From NCBI GenBank assembly GCA_022478985.1, contig JAKSZP010007879.1, forward strand, positions 248,001-312,000: a DNA stretch of 64,000 bases. Reading direction: 5' to 3'. This document shows, in pieces, positions 13,440-25,969 of this stretch (the stretch's first letter is position 1; every line of letters begins with the position of its first letter). The notes beneath the pieces were generated by a model that was not told the DNA's origin, did no database searches, and worked only from the letters and a program-made list of their open reading frames with translations. Position numbers and translations under genes: made by a program. The stretch is from Massospora cicadina (Eukaryota > Entomophthoromycota > Entomophthoromycetes > Entomophthorales > Entomophthoraceae).

Positions 13440-15990
13440 TTGATATGCTGAGGAAGCTAGAGAAGCATCCAATGATGAACTGGCGCTTTTCACAGTAATG
13501 GAGCCAGGTGATGAAGAAGCTATGCTCAAACTATGGTTAGGAACTTGTCATGAGTTAGCGGCGGATAAACAAGGTTGCTCTACAAATGTGACCCCACCCC
13601 CACAGCTGTGGGACATTATAGAATAGCTTCTGCGGGGGTACCAACTCTACAAAAATGAGGCTGGGAGCATGCTCTGAGCTTATTCTACAAGCAACGGCCA
13701 AGAAACCTACTACACGTTGTATATATCTTAAATTTATGTGACTACCATGGGGCTGTCTCATCGGATTTGTACCCATGGAACCAAAAAATATTTAGTTGCA
13801 TATGTGCAGCCATCAATCCGCCAGCTACTGCATGTGCTGGCCCGTCACAACATTGAGAATGGGGACGTCATGCAGTTTGTTCAAGCGCAGCAGAACAATA
13901 TTTGCCTTCTACTCAACCGCCTTAATCACTCTTTTTTGGAGGTTCATGGGGCGCCAGTGCAGGTGGATCACCGTGTTGTGGGTGTCCACCGTTGGTTGGG
14001 CGTTTTGGTTCCACAGTTAAATCAGGAGCTACCTCAAGTGATAAGGGAACTGTTGGATTGGAGCAGTTTATCAGTGGAATGGATTTGAGACATGCCACGT
14101 GGGAAGCAACACTGAGCGTTTTATGACGGACTTGGTGGAATGGGTGGAAGCTCTTAAAGCCACAATAGCTCAGATTAGAGATAGGGTCTCCCTGACAGAG
14201 CGGCAGATAAAGGATCACATTGACTTTGTGGCAGCTGAATTTAGCAACTTTGCATTGAGCGGAGTAACCAACGGATGGTTGACCAGGTTCCATCTCTTTT
14301 TCAGCATCCACTTTATATTGCCAGTTGCTGAGTTGGGTTAAACAGTTGAAAATTGTTAGTCAGGCAGATCGCAATTGAGCAATTACCCTTCTGTTCATTG
14401 ATATGATAGAGTATGCGGATATGCAAGTGCAATTGGACACCCTTCAATGGGCCAACAAGGAGCTGGTGCGATAGTGAGCTTCCCTCATTACTCAAGTAGA
14501 TGACGCCAACTGGCAAGTGCAAGACACTGGATGGCAGCACGCAAGAATGCAAAGCACAGTAGATGACGTTCTCTCACATCTCCAGGCAGTGGAGCGTAAA
14601 CTGGACTCTGAGCAAGAATCTCACCGCAAGTTGCAAAAGCAGCGCAAAACGCTTCAACAAGAGGTGTAAGACAGCTGGTGTCAGTGTTACTCAGTTAAAG
14701 ATGAATAAATAAATTGATGAACATTTTGCTGAACAAGAGGGAAAGGGGGAAAGGTGCAGTCAACGGTGAGTCAGGAGAGAAATGCTATGGATCAGCGAGT
14801 GAGTATTCCTTGGGGGTCAAACCAGTCCCTCCTTGAAACCCAACTTCTTCAGAGTCTACTTCAGTGGATTTGCATCCATACACATGACCTTATGGTAGTT
14901 CACAAGCGGATGTTTCCCCCTGTTGTTCAGAACCTATTTCAGCTGTTTCTTGTGGCTGGAGCCTGAAGCATGGTGAATTTGTTCAGATCAAGAAGTTACC
15001 ACCCTTCAGTCATGATGGGAATATGCACGGGTATTTAAATTAATTTAATTCACTGTGGAAGGGGCCTCAGATTGGTGGAAAGCAAAACTGTTGCTTTCCA
15101 CTTTGGATGTGGAGAGCACTGATAAGGTCAACTGTTAACTCCAAAATAGTTCTGTATCTTATCAAGAGGTAAGAGACTGATCTCCATTTGTTTGGGGGCG
15201 CAGCTAAGATGGTGCAGTGGAAGGCCGACTTTCTGACCATACAGTTCCATAAGAATGAGTCCCTGGTGGAGTTTGCTGAGTAATCCACGGCGGAAGTGCA
15301 TATGTTAATAGGAGCCAATATTTTATACACCGAGGATGTAGGCATAGTGATGACAGCGGCAGTCAAACCATACTGTGAATTACATAATGCTATGTCTCAC
15401 ATACTGGATGAAGACGCGGGGCTTATTTGAATTGTGAACACTCTACGCTGACTCTCCGCCACTTTCAGTGCTCCCAATGTGAAGTGGAAGGCCTCTGCTA
15501 CCGCCACAGCATACTCCATGGGATATAAACAGCAATGACAAAGTTATAAGCCGTTGGGGAATATTAGTCCACCTTATATGTCAGCGGATCCTTTTCGCCT
15601 ATATATGCTCAGCCACCCAGTCCCTGGCCCAACTTCAATACTTCAGCTACTTTTGACCTGGACCTTCTGCTGCAAACTATATATGTGAGCCCTTTATGAA
15701 TGCTTGCTTCTTGTGCGGATGAAAAGGGAACTATACAGTTAATTGCCCAGGCAACCAGCAGGTGTATGCAGTGTCATCTGATATGATCAAGAGGGAAAAG
15801 CTTGAGTGAAGTCGAGACAGGACGCTCTACCTCTGCCAATTTGAATTATTTGTCCCTAACAATTCTCAAGGTTCTCTTCGCGTTGGACTCAGAACTCAGC
15901 CTAATGACTTGTTATACCAACAGATTTTAGTGGATACCTCAGTCTTTATTCAAGAGAGTAATTATTCCCCTTAAGCTTTGAGTTTCTCAG
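13440..15990 (+). pseudogene. El-4 gag and start of protease region
   Basis: Between the 5' LTR and the El-5 insertion. Open pieces of 116 codons (13738-14088) and 80 codons (14099-14341) are rich in Gln, Leu and Val and look helical. A capsid-like part lies near 14990-15430. A CCHC-type knuckle at about 15703-15750 reads C-x2-C-x4-N-x4-C, so the zinc-binding His is replaced by Asn. An ILVDTS run near 15926 may be a degenerate protease active site. This half is less decayed than the pol part. Not expected to be functional. Confidence 0.65.
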
Positions 15991-16125
15991 TGATTTGCAG
16001 AAGCTGTACGCATGGCAGATCCTGGAACAAAACGGCATAAGTAACGCAGGACCCTCAACAGATGGCGCCTCCTTAGTGGGGGTTAATGTAGCTATTCCAG
16101 TAGAGAAAAAATTGCTCAGGTGTAT

Positions 16126-16538
16126 TGTCAGTGTTACAATTCTTTAGACTGTCGCTGGGGTCCAAAGGTGGGAATAAAGCTGATAAATTTGAAGAAAGGA
16201 TCAAAAAGGAAGCGGAGAGATAGTTAGAATACCGAATATTTTATTAGGTTAAAAGGTGTGATATATATAGGGTGAGTGGGGACACAGTGTCACAAGGATT
16301 TTCATGGCCCCACCATTCAGTATCTTTCCTGGTCTTCTGGATTGACCTCATGATGAGCATCCTCAATGTATTTCATTGCCCGCCTGACCAAATTGGTGAA
16401 AACTTTGCCCCACGTGACTCAGTAATTGGGGAAGAGGATCCTGAAGTCATCTTCTCTTGGATAGGTTCAAGAGTTGATTTGTTACGGCTCAATTTGGAAG
16501 TGGGGAATTTGATCTGTTCATTATCTCAAATCCCAACA
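16126..16538 (-). repeat. 3' LTR of El-5
   Basis: In plus-strand order it starts TGTCAGTGTTACAATTC and ends CTCAAATCCCAACA. It aligns throughout with 22229-22642, including the shared words CTTTAGACTGT, GTCCAAAGGTGGG and GGGTGAGTGGGGACAC. Confidence 0.88.
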
Positions 16539-16639
16539 ACGCCTCCCTCAAGATCCTGTCAGAGGGGGGTATACGGCTGAAGAAACCAACCATGCACCTG
16601 ATTGACCACAGTCCCCTGGTTTACATTGGCAATGGAATA

Positions 16640-17400
16640 CTCAGACTTCACCTTAAAATTACCTTAAAGGGTCCAAACCAAAGAGCGTCTAGCTTATTTT
16701 GTCAGCCTCCAGGTTGATGGTGATATAAGAGAACAAGGTCACCTAATTAGAAAGTTGGTAAGGAGAGTCGGCCTAGATTAAACCAAAATGTCTCTCTTCC
16801 TGTAGTGGTGATGATTCCTTGTGTGGTTAGGGCTTGAAGCCGGACAATTTCATCAGTAAGGCCCTCATAGTTAATTTGGAGTCCTCAGGTGTGGAGGTCT
16901 TGATCAATGGCTGGACTCTACTTGATAGTTGAGGTGCACACCCATATAGGGCTTCAAAAGGGGACATCTTAATGACTCAGTGGTAGCTTACCCTATAGGC
17001 AAGCAAGGCGCTGGATAGTTAGTGGTTCCAATGGGCAGGATCCGAGGTGGCCAACTTTTGTAAAATGGAATAAGAGTTCCGTTAATGCATTCTAATGCTC
17101 CATTAGTTGAGGGGTGGTAAGTGGCAGCGAAACTCTGGGTAGTGCCAAATAACGAGGTAAGTTCTTGTACTACATGCGAAGTGAAATTCAACCCAATATA
17201 TGAAAATAGGGTTTGGGGGCACCCATGCTGGGTGAAAATGGATCGAACAAGGAAAAGAGCTGTGGCCTTGGCAGTGGCAGATGGGACTGAAGTCGCTTCA
17301 ACCCACTTGGTTAAGTGGTCCACGGCTAGGATAATATACTTATGGCCATGCAACCCAGTGGGAAGAGGGCCCACCACATCAATGTTAACAACATTATAGG
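16640..17400 (-). pseudogene. El-5 integrase
   Basis: A 129-codon open piece (16988-17377, minus strand) covers the rve integrase core: VGPLPTGLHGHKY, AVDHLTKWVEA with the first visible Asp region, LFSYIGLNFTSH where the usual S-D-N-G is changed to S-Y-I-G so the second catalytic Asp is lost, then YHPSTNGALECINGTL with the Glu kept. The C-terminal part continues to about 16640 with stops. The loss of the second Asp should abolish strand transfer. Confidence 0.85.
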
Positions 17401-17779
17401 CCTAGTTGGGGTGACCACTGAGCGTTGGAATCGAGGATTGGCTCAGTCTTTATATCAGCAAGTCATACATGCCTCCTTGACCTCGTGGATGGTTTCCATC
17501 ATTCAGTCCCAGTAACATCGTGATTTCATCCATTCATGAGTCTTTTTAACAGCACCGTGTCCCACAATAGAATGGCCCTCTAGAATAACATCAGTTTGGT
17601 ATGAGGGGTGGACATAAGGAAGCCGCTTTTATTTTCATTCTTGTAAAGAAGCCAATTCTTAATTTGGTGTCTCAAGTCATCCTTCAGAGTTCAGCTTGGA
17701 CCTTGGGAGTTTCCAATTCCCACTGCTAAGGCCAAACTATCATATAATACAGCCGATCCTCCTCAGGGGTCAAGGCTGC

Positions 17780-19120
17780 TAGCACTAGCATCTTGGAGAG
17801 GCCATCAGCATTTTTGGTGAATCGCGCCTGCATGATAGACAATGGTGAAATATAGATATGTAGTCATAAAGTCCACCTGGTTAGTTGGCCATTGGGGTCC
17901 TTCATTTGCTGGAGCCACTGAAGCGAGGAGTGTTCTGTAACAATGGTAAATTGAGTACCATAGAGATAAGGCTAGAAATGTTTGATGGCTAGCAAGACAG
18001 CCAGGCACTCCCTCTTGGTAACGCTGTAGTTCCGTTCAGATTTACTCAGTGTCTTACTAAAATAAACCATATGATGGTTGACTTGGTTTTCTTCATGTTG
18101 GGCTAGGATAGTCCCAACGGCAACATCACTTGCATTTACAAACAACAAGAAGGGTTGGTCAAAGCACAGGTGGACTAGAACGGGTTAGTACTTAGAGCAG
18201 TTCTCAAGGCATTAAAGGCCTGTTCTTATTCAGGCCGCCATTCAAATGGCACATTCTTCTGCAAAAGTTAGAATAGTGGCTTGTCTAGGTTGGCAAAAAG
18301 GGGATAAACTGATGATAATAGCTCACCATGCCTAGGAATACCTAGATATCCTTAAGCTTTTGGGGCGTGACATTATCTCTATGGCGTTGACCTTGCCCAG
18401 TATTATCTGGATGCCATCCTTAGAAACTTATTGTCCAAGGAACTCTAGTTCAGGTTGGAAGAAAGAGAACTTCAAAGATTAAGATTTATGAAGCCTTTCA
18501 TAGCCAATTGAAGACTTCCCTAAGATGCTCGATGTGCTCATTAAAGGTTCATGAGATGATAGTAATGTCATCTAGGTAGACGATGTTGCATAAAAGATTC
18601 AAGTCCCCAAGAATCCTATCCATGGCATGTTGGAAAGTGGCTGGGCGTTGCAAAGGCCCTGAAAATCCTTGTGGACTTGAATAGTCCTTTGTTGGCTATG
18701 AGATCACACTTAGCTAGATCTTCAGGGGTGAGCTCGACTTGCCAATATCTGCTGGCAAGGTCCATGGCAGAAAAGTATTGGGATCCGGTGAGCAGTCAGA
18801 GGGAATCCTCAATTTGAGGTAAAGGATAACTGTCCTTTTTAGTGAAGGAGTTAAGTCATTGATAATCCATCACCACCTGATGGCTGTCATCCTTCTTCTA
18901 AATCAGCAGAAGAGGAGAGGAATTTGGCTTTGCAATGGTACCAGGATTCCAGCGTCACGTAGTTGTTTAAGTTCCACTGTCACCTAGGCCTCTTCAACCT
19001 TTCTTTTTTGGTAAGGTTGGGACCAGATAGGGGGATCGTCCCAGTTTCTACATGATGTAGGACTCCGTTCATTCTTCCAAAGTCATAGTTGAGTCTTAAA
19101 ATATGATTAAATACTCCTCC
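17780..19120 (-). pseudogene. El-5 reverse transcriptase-RNase H
   Basis: The minus strand shows an RT whose catalytic box is preserved as IVYLDDITII (Y-L-D-D codons at 18567-18578), the only intact YxDD among the gypsy copies in this window. A stop follows six codons later. RNase H and the tether continue to about 17780, including a 67-codon piece at 17805-18008. In-frame stops and frameshifts elsewhere make it inactive as read. Confidence 0.8.
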
Positions 19121-19884
19121 AACAACTCTTGAACCTTATATTGTTGGTCATCCGAGAGGTCCTTGCCAATTTTGGTGTTGACCAGGCTGACCGATGGAGA
19201 TGTCTTCAAGATGAAATCCCTTAAGTCCCCAAAGCTTTGGACATCAGCAATAGCCTCCACCGGTAGAAGGCGGACATAGGCGGTGGGATTAAATTGGACC
19301 TACTGTTTTGGTTTTGTCAGTAAGGTTGGCCAACAACACTGATATAGATCTGGTATAAGCTGGATCTAGGATCCCCAGGCAGGGTAGCACCTCCTTCGTG
19401 GATTTGTTGTCTAGGCCTCAGATTACAATAGGTATCCCAAGGGGATGTTGACATGGACCCAGGTGTCAGTAATGACTTGAGATTTTGGAGATACTGTAGT
19501 CGCCCTAGGTAAATAGATTGGCATGCTCTCTTGCCCATCAACAGCAGAAGGGGGCAATTGGACTTGGGAGCCCCTAATGTGATATTTGAGCCAATTATTC
19601 AGCTTTCACTTTTCAATAGACAGGCTCAGGCTTTGACCTCGATTTTAGAATCACAAGAGATCTCAAAGATCAGAAGGACTCAATGCCCCGTAGGGATAGA
19701 AAGCCGCCACCATACTGGATTAATTCTAAATAGTCTCAAAGGAACCGAGTCCCAAGGAGCAGGTCATAGATAGGATTATCCAGCGTAGCAGTGGGGGTGT
19801 TTACAGAAAGCTTTCCAAACCGCAATGGTAGAGAGGAATAAGCACCTATAGATCAGGTACATTGAGGGCCAGCCGTACCATACT

Positions 19885-20103
19885 TTATATATAGTGTGGC
19901 AAATCCGGGGTAATCTTGACGCGCTTCAATAGCTTGGATGATATGATGTTTACAAGGGAGCCACTATTGACTATGGCAGGGACTGGAATTTTATGAACTT
20001 GAACTGAGACCTGGGTAACCAGACTTCTGAACTGGGGCGGCAGTGTGAGGAACATGGGAGAGTCATTGTAAGAAGAGTAATTAATCAATTTCTTTATTTT
20101 CAT
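19885..20103 (-). pseudogene. El-5 aspartic protease
   Basis: A 72-codon minus-strand piece with VPAIVNSGSLVNIISSKLLKR. The active-site D-S-G reads N-S-G, a G-to-A type change that would kill catalysis. It follows gag at the expected spacing. Confidence 0.75.
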
Positions 20104-20406
20104 TGGATATTAAAACTTTTTCTCCAGGTATGATAGCTCCCAGTTCGTTCAAGGTTATGGAGGATTCTTGAGGTTAAGTAGAGATGTCATCATGGAGCAC
20201 CTCGTCCTTCATGCTGACGGCCCTTTTTCCACCTCCTCAGCAAGTCGTTTCCAGTAGTTCTTGGCACTTTGTCTGAAAATGTTACAATAAGTGTATTGAG
20301 GTCGAGGATATTTCTGGTTTTTAACCACATGGACTCTAGGACGGCTAGAGGGGCCTGTAAATGTAGCCTTAAAGTGTAGAGTCAACGCAGGGATCTCGTT
20401 AAGCGC

Positions 20407-21460
20407 TTACTTGATCTCCCAGATACAGGTAAACCCATTCTTCTGCCCAATCATATGCATTTGAACCTCAGGGTAGGATCCCAACGCAGAAATGACAGCT
20501 TTAATAGCATTATCCAGGGTGATACGATTTGTAGTGACTAAGGGTTGTTCTTGGGCGTAAAAGCTGGTAAACTCTATGGTGCTTTCTTCTTTATTCAGTT
20601 GGATACCCATGAATGCCTGTTTTTGGTTGGCTAGGGTTTGATTGCTGCCAAACTCTTGGATTAAGGCTGTACGGACCTGTTCCCAGGTGTTGCACTCCTT
20701 CAAATGGGGGGTCATGATCTCCTGGGCAGTGCTATCTAGGAAGGAGTGGATATGCTTTACCTTCTGACAGTTGGCGGCCTTCTCCATGGAGCTCTCATAT
20801 GCATACAGGAAGGAGGCAATGCTCTCCTGGCCGGGGGTGAACCTTTCTTTAAAACTAGGTTTATAGTTAGTTACAAGGGTTGGAAAGGGTGTTAACACCA
20901 GTGATGGCCACTGGCTCTAAGATCTCAGTTTCCACATAGTTGCAGGGGGCAAGCTGGTCTAGCCATCGCCGTAGACCCTCAAGTTCCTCTTGGATGTCAT
21001 CCCAATTTTGGTTGAAGGAGGAAACAGAAGCCTTATTTGCGAGTTTCTCCTTTAGGGATTGAATGTCAGTGCCCTGAAGAGAAAGCTGGCTCTTGAGAGT
21101 AGTCAGATGGGTTTCAAACCCTCAACAAGTTTGTTCGAGCTGAGAGATGCAAGTATTGGTAAGTTTGGTGAAAGCACTGAGGTTGTCCATTTCATCTGAC
21201 AGTGCCTCAATGGAGACCCTAGGGTTGAGGGGGACTCCATCCACTTGTAGTTTGCATCCCTGAGCTACATTCCAAATTTGATTGCATAGGGCAACTAAAG
21301 CTGTTATCACATCCTTCCGCCATGGGTCTTCAGGGCCATCAGGGGTGGGAGCTGAAGGACCATGGGGCCTGGGAGGTCCATGGGGACCTTCTGGTCCTTT
21401 GGGACCTTCATGCCCTTTGAGGCCTTCAGGCCCCCTAGGCCCTTCAGGACCTTCACTCAT
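20407..21460 (-). pseudogene. El-5 Gag with collagen-like N-terminus
   Basis: Two minus-strand pieces. The first (21122-21460, 112 codons) starts with about 15 Gly-Pro-x-type triplets rich in Glu, Lys and His (residues 4-35), then a short helical part with evenly spaced Leu. The second (20407-20898, 163 codons) is a capsid-like Gag domain: SFLYAYESSMEKA, a LDSTAQEIMTPHL run and IKAVISALGSYPEVQ. A zinc-knuckle position downstream (about 20250-20310) has lost Cys residues. Gag would package the RNA in particles; the collagen-like head could form a rod or stalk, which is inference. Confidence 0.75.
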
Positions 21461-22210
21461 GGAGGGGTGTTCATGAGAATCCAGCTCCCAATAGTGTTGT
21501 TGTAGTGCTCATACCAGATCCTTGACCTGTAGGAGGCGCTGATTCCAAGTTGCCTTAAGGAGTTGGACGTTCCAACGCAGCTGGTCCTCAAGATACCCAG
21601 AAATCCTGCTATCTAACACCACACTTTGATCTCAGACCTTGTTGATCAACCATCAGTTATCAATAATGGCCTGGCGGTTGTCATGAACAAAGGAGGAGGC
21701 TGCATCATAGAGATTGACGATATGAGAGTACAATGCCTGGGTGAGCCCTAGTTGTTGGGAGACTTCTTGATGGTGCAACCCAACTAATTAAAGTAGGTGA
21801 TGAATAGCTGGGTGAACAAAGTTGCAAAGATAGTGTTTGGAACCCAGGGAGAGTTATCCTGCACGCAGCTGGGCAGAGTCATAGAGATCTCGCATGGTAG
21901 GGGGTACATAAGAGGCATGGGAGCGGCTAAAGTGAGCACCCATGGAGAAGATGTCATTTATTAATTGTTGGACAACATTGTTAAGGTTCTTGTACTGAAG
22001 TTGGTACTGACTTTCATTGATAGAGGGCAGTGAGAACTGGAAGGTGGCCTGGAATTATAACCTCTCAGGCTGCAAGGGTGTATTTCATATCTTGAGGTGC
22101 TAACCCATCGAGCAACACTTCTCAACTGATCAACAGATTGGTTGTCAGAGATGCTAGTATTCTCTATTGTTTGTAATAGACCTTTTCACTTAGGAAAGCT
22201 CAGAGCCCCC

Positions 22211-22224
22211 TGTAGTGAGCACCA
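22211..22224 (-). other. Primer-binding-site motif of El-5
   Basis: TGGTGCTCACTACA on the minus strand, a few bases inside the 5' LTR edge and followed by a G-run. It is identical to the El-6 and El-8 motifs. Confidence 0.75.
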
Positions 22225-22228
22225 CATT

Positions 22229-22642
22229 TGTGGGCGTTACAGTTCTTTAGACTGTTGCCAAGGTCCAAAGGTGGGCTCAAAGCTGAAAATATAAAGAAAG
22301 GGTCAAGAAGGAAACGGAGAGATAGTTAGAATACTGAATATAATATTAGGTTAAAAGGTGTCAATATTTATAGGGTGAGTGGGGACACGGTGCCTCAAGA
22401 ATCGTCACAGGCTCATCTGTTCAGGATCTTTCCTGGTCTTCCAGATTGACCGCCTGATGGGCATCCTCAATGTATCTCATTTCCCACCTGACCAAATTGA
22501 TGAAAACTTTGCCCCACGTGACTCAGTAATTGGGGAAGAGAGTCCTGAAGTCATCTTCATTCAGATAGGTTTGAGAGTCAATTCATTATGGCTCAATTCA
22601 TAAGTGGGGAATTTGATTTTTTCGTTATCTCAAATCTTAACA
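22229..22642 (-). repeat. 5' LTR of El-5
   Basis: 414 bp, plus-strand order TGTGGGCGTTACAG to CAAATCTTAACA, pairing with 16126-16538. The two copies differ by scattered substitutions, so the insertion is old. Confidence 0.88.
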
Positions 22643-22779
22643 AGTATTCTCATGTCAGAATGAGTATATCCTCCTTCCTTGGTAACAAAAAGCCTTTAGA
22701 CGTTCATGTGATAAACACCAATGGTTCTATATATTTGGAGTGTACCTAATGTGATATCTTTATTTAGAACACAAAATCT

Positions 22780-25030
22780 GATCTATTATAGATAGTGGTG
22801 CCCAAGTTAATATAACTTCCACCAAAATTGTTGTTAAGATTCTGCTGAAGTCTGATGTGGATCACAGAGTAGTGTATGGGACCGCGGGGGCACAGAGCAC
22901 TATTTCTAAAAAAGCTTACAGAACGTTGCCTTTGCAATTTGGCTCAGTTAGGGCTTTTGCTTTAGCGGTGGTTCTGACAAATAATAAACTATGATATGTT
23001 GATTGGTGCTGCGTTCATGATACGCTTTGGAGCTGTGGTCAATATGACATAAGAAATTATTAGTATTTTGGGACAACAGATTCCCATATACTTTACCTCT
23101 AGCAGAATCCTAACTGATCTATTCCGCTCCAGTAAGATCTATTTGGCATATAGTGATTGGGTAATTCCTTTATATGATTGGCGAATGAAGAAGAGGACCA
23201 GATCCCTCCCTAACCAGATCTACAAGTATAAAGGTATTCCGCTACAAGTAGTGAGTGCTTTGAGCATACCTTCTGAGCACCAGCGTATAATAGGGACCAA
23301 GCTTGAGATAGGTGTCCCTGAAGGGCTAAACGGGGAGATTGTGGGGCCCTACTAGCAATCACAGCTTGAACCACATGTGGCTCATGGGCTACTGTTACCA
23401 GGAAATGGGTAAATAAAGAAACTGCTAGCAAACCTACAGAAGGAGTCAATGATGATATAATGGCACTAAGTGGTGACTTTTCTACATTTGGTCCTTGTTG
23501 ATAAGGTTCATCATGTTCATGACTTCAGATCAGCATGATCTTGGCCTTCTGACAGATCCATCATTTGGCATAATGGCAATGGTTCCTTGGGAAGCCCTAT
23601 CTGGATTGTCGGAGAAACAGAAAGATAAGATGATATCTTTATTTGAAGAATTTTGAGATATTTTTGCATCCAATGATCATGACTTGGGGTGCTCCCAAGG
23701 GGTGGTGCATCAGGTAGATATGGGGAATCACCCACCCATTTGATCATGGCCTATTCAGCGCCCAAAGGTGGTGGAAGAGGTTGTCACCAATGAGGTAGAT
23801 AAATTTATTGAACAAGGGATGTTAGAGCCATCTAGGAGTCCGTAAGCATTGCTGGTGCTTATTGTTAAGAAAAAATATGGTACAAACTTGATAGACATTG
23901 ACTATCAAAAGCTCAATAGCATAACAAAGGAAGATTCCTACCCCCTTCTGCGAATCGATGATGCATTAGATCAAGTTGGAGGAGCTAATTATTTTTTTGC
24001 TATGAATTTGATATTGGGGTACTGGCAGATCAAATTGCCAGTGGCGGAACGTGAGAAATGCGCTATAATAATTTTGAAGGGTCATTCCAGCCTACACGTA
24101 TGCCACAGGGTTTGTGCAATGCCCTGGATAAGTTTCAGCATGCTATGGATACAATCTTGGGAGATCTATAACTGTCTTGCTTTTTAGTTTGCCTCAATGA
24201 TATCAACGTGTTCTCACAAATGTTCACAGAGCATCTTGACCATCTGGAACAAGTGTTCTGCCAACTCATTGATGCTAACAATAAGGTTAATCCTTGGAAG
24301 TGTCGCCTTTTTCAAAGAGCAACTAGAATATCTTAGGTTTGTAGTGGATTCAAAAGGGTTTAAACCGCAGCTGGCAAAGGTGGAAGCAATAAGTAAGATG
24401 ACTTGGCCAGGTTATAAACGAGATATCTAAGTATTCTTGGGGGATAGTCAGTTACTACCAGAGGTTCATTCCTAACTTTAATCGTATTGGGGCACTGCTC
24501 TTTTAGTTGTTATAGAAAAATGCCATTTTTGACTGTATGGAATGATGCCAAAATGCTTTTGATATCTTAAAGACTGCGTTGGTGTGCTCACCCATTTTAC
24601 AATACCTCAACTTCAAAAAACAATCATAGTACAAACAGATGCATCGCTTTATGCCATAGGGGCAGTATTATCTCAGAAGGATGAAAATGGCTTAGAGCAC
24701 CCTGTCAAATTTTGTGGTCAAAGTTTAAACTGTCATGAACTAAATTACACTGTGACTGAGTGGGAGTGCTTAGCAGTGATTTATGCATATAAACAGTTTT
24801 GAGTATACCTCCACGGGGCTGAAATTCCAATTTGTAACAGATCATGAATCCTTGCGCTGGCTGCAAAATCTTCATGAACCTGAAGGTTGGCTCACGCAAT
24901 GGGCGTTAAAGCTCCAAATGTACAGTTTTGAGATTGTACACTGGTTGGGAGCAAAACATCAGGATACAGGATTTCTTTTGTGGCAACAAATGGTTGCTAT
25001 TACAGCTGATTTGACCAATATATATTCATG
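22780..25030 (+). pseudogene. El-4 protease-RT-RNase H
   Basis: The El-4 pol resumes after El-5. Protease: SIIDSGAQVNITSTK near 22782-22830 and YDMLIGAAFM near 22990. RT: KLNSITKEDSYPLLRIDDALDQ (about 23905-23975), FFAMNLILGYWQIKLP (about 23994-24040). The catalytic box reads C-L-N-D at 24190-24201, both Tyr and the first Asp changed. RNase H: QTDASLYAIGAVLSQKDE (about 24630-24685) and VTDHESLRWLQNL (about 24835-24873). Several frameshifts. El-6 interrupts just after RNase H. Confidence 0.85.
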
Positions 25031-25169
25031 AGAAGATAGTGAGCAAATATTATGATGAGCCATCGCAAATGATCAAAGTGCTAGATGGGCTTAAACAGGA
25101 CATTTTCTTACACAATGGGGAATTATAAATTGGATTGGTAAAATTGATGCTGAGTTTCCCTAAACCCTC

Positions 25170-25940
25170 TGTCAGACATTTGCCCTCCCAGCTATAAGAT
25201 AAGAATGTTGTGGGTCAAAATCAGCTAAAAAGGAGAAAGTCAGACATTTACAATTCAATTACATTGATATTATTGATTTAAATAAAAATATCAAAAATAA
25301 TTGCCAAAAGACCCTGGCCGATTTTTGGTGGAACCCCATTTATTGGGGTAACACTATTTCAAATATTTGTAGAACTTAACACTAATTTGAGCAGTCATAT
25401 TACTCTGACCTTGCGGTGGACTCTGGGGCATCCATCGGATGGATCTCCCTCAACCAATACCAGTCCCATTCAAGAACCTATGCTGAGACCACTCCCTTTT
25501 ATAGGTGTGGTGAGGGTCCCCCAAGGTGCAATATTTTTCATTAAAGAGATTGGCTAAAATATATGAAGTCATTACCTCACAGGGTCGTCTTTACCCAAAA
25601 AATAATTTCCCATCCATAATTCAGCCTAAGTGAAGTGAGTTTACCAAGCTTCAATTAACTAAATTTCCCATATTTCCTATTTCAGACTAGTTTAAGATAT
25701 TCCAAACTTATTTTTGAATTTCCTTCAACCCTAAATACAGTTAAATGCTGAATGGTCCAAGATTGAGAGGGCTCGTTTTTTCTCTTCCCCTGCGGCGCTC
25801 AATAAAAAACTTTGAAAACCCTAACTTTCTAAATTTTTGAAGTTTATTTATTTCTATTATATTAGAGATATCAATCCTCAATTGTTGGATTTTGGTAAAA
25901 CAAGCACCAAGCAAGCATCTCCTGTGCCCAAAATCCAACA
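25170..25940 (+). repeat. 5' LTR of El-6
   Basis: TGTCAGACATTTGCCCTCCC to AAAATCCAACA. It aligns with the 3' copy through words such as CTACCAGT-like, ATAGGTGTG and CCCCAAGGTGCAATATTTTTCA. Confidence 0.9.
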
Positions 25941-25942
25941 AG

Positions 25943-25956
25943 TGGTGCTCACTACA
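25943..25956 (+). other. Primer-binding-site motif of El-6
   Basis: TGGTGCTCACTACA two bases after the 5' LTR, followed by GGGG. Its reverse complement ends in CACCA, as a mature tRNA 3' end would. The tRNA species was not identified. Confidence 0.8.
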
Positions 25957-25969
25957 GGGGAAACCTGTA

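Larger units (their letters stand above)
16126..22642 (-). mobile_element. El-5, full-length minus-strand Ty3/gypsy element nested in El-4
   Basis: LTRs of 413 and 414 bp (16126-16538 and 22229-22642) flank gag, protease, RT-RNase H and integrase on the minus strand. A purine tract (GAGGGAGGCG, minus strand) precedes the 3' LTR and the primer-site motif follows the 5' LTR. The five flanking bases are TGTAT on the left and AGTAT on the right, 4 of 5 matching, consistent with an aged 5-bp target duplication. El-4 coding continues on both sides. Confidence 0.88.

Noticed and set aside
13922..14311. 129-codon minus-strand frame over El-4 gag
   Set aside because: The plus strand carries Gag-like frames over the same bases; the minus frame is Pro/His-rich and matches nothing, so it is a shadow.
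21282..21476. Plus-strand Gly-Pro-rich frame resembling collagen
   Set aside because: It is the antisense of the GPx codons of El-5 Gag (GGN/CCN are complementary), so the minus-strand reading is preferred by element context.
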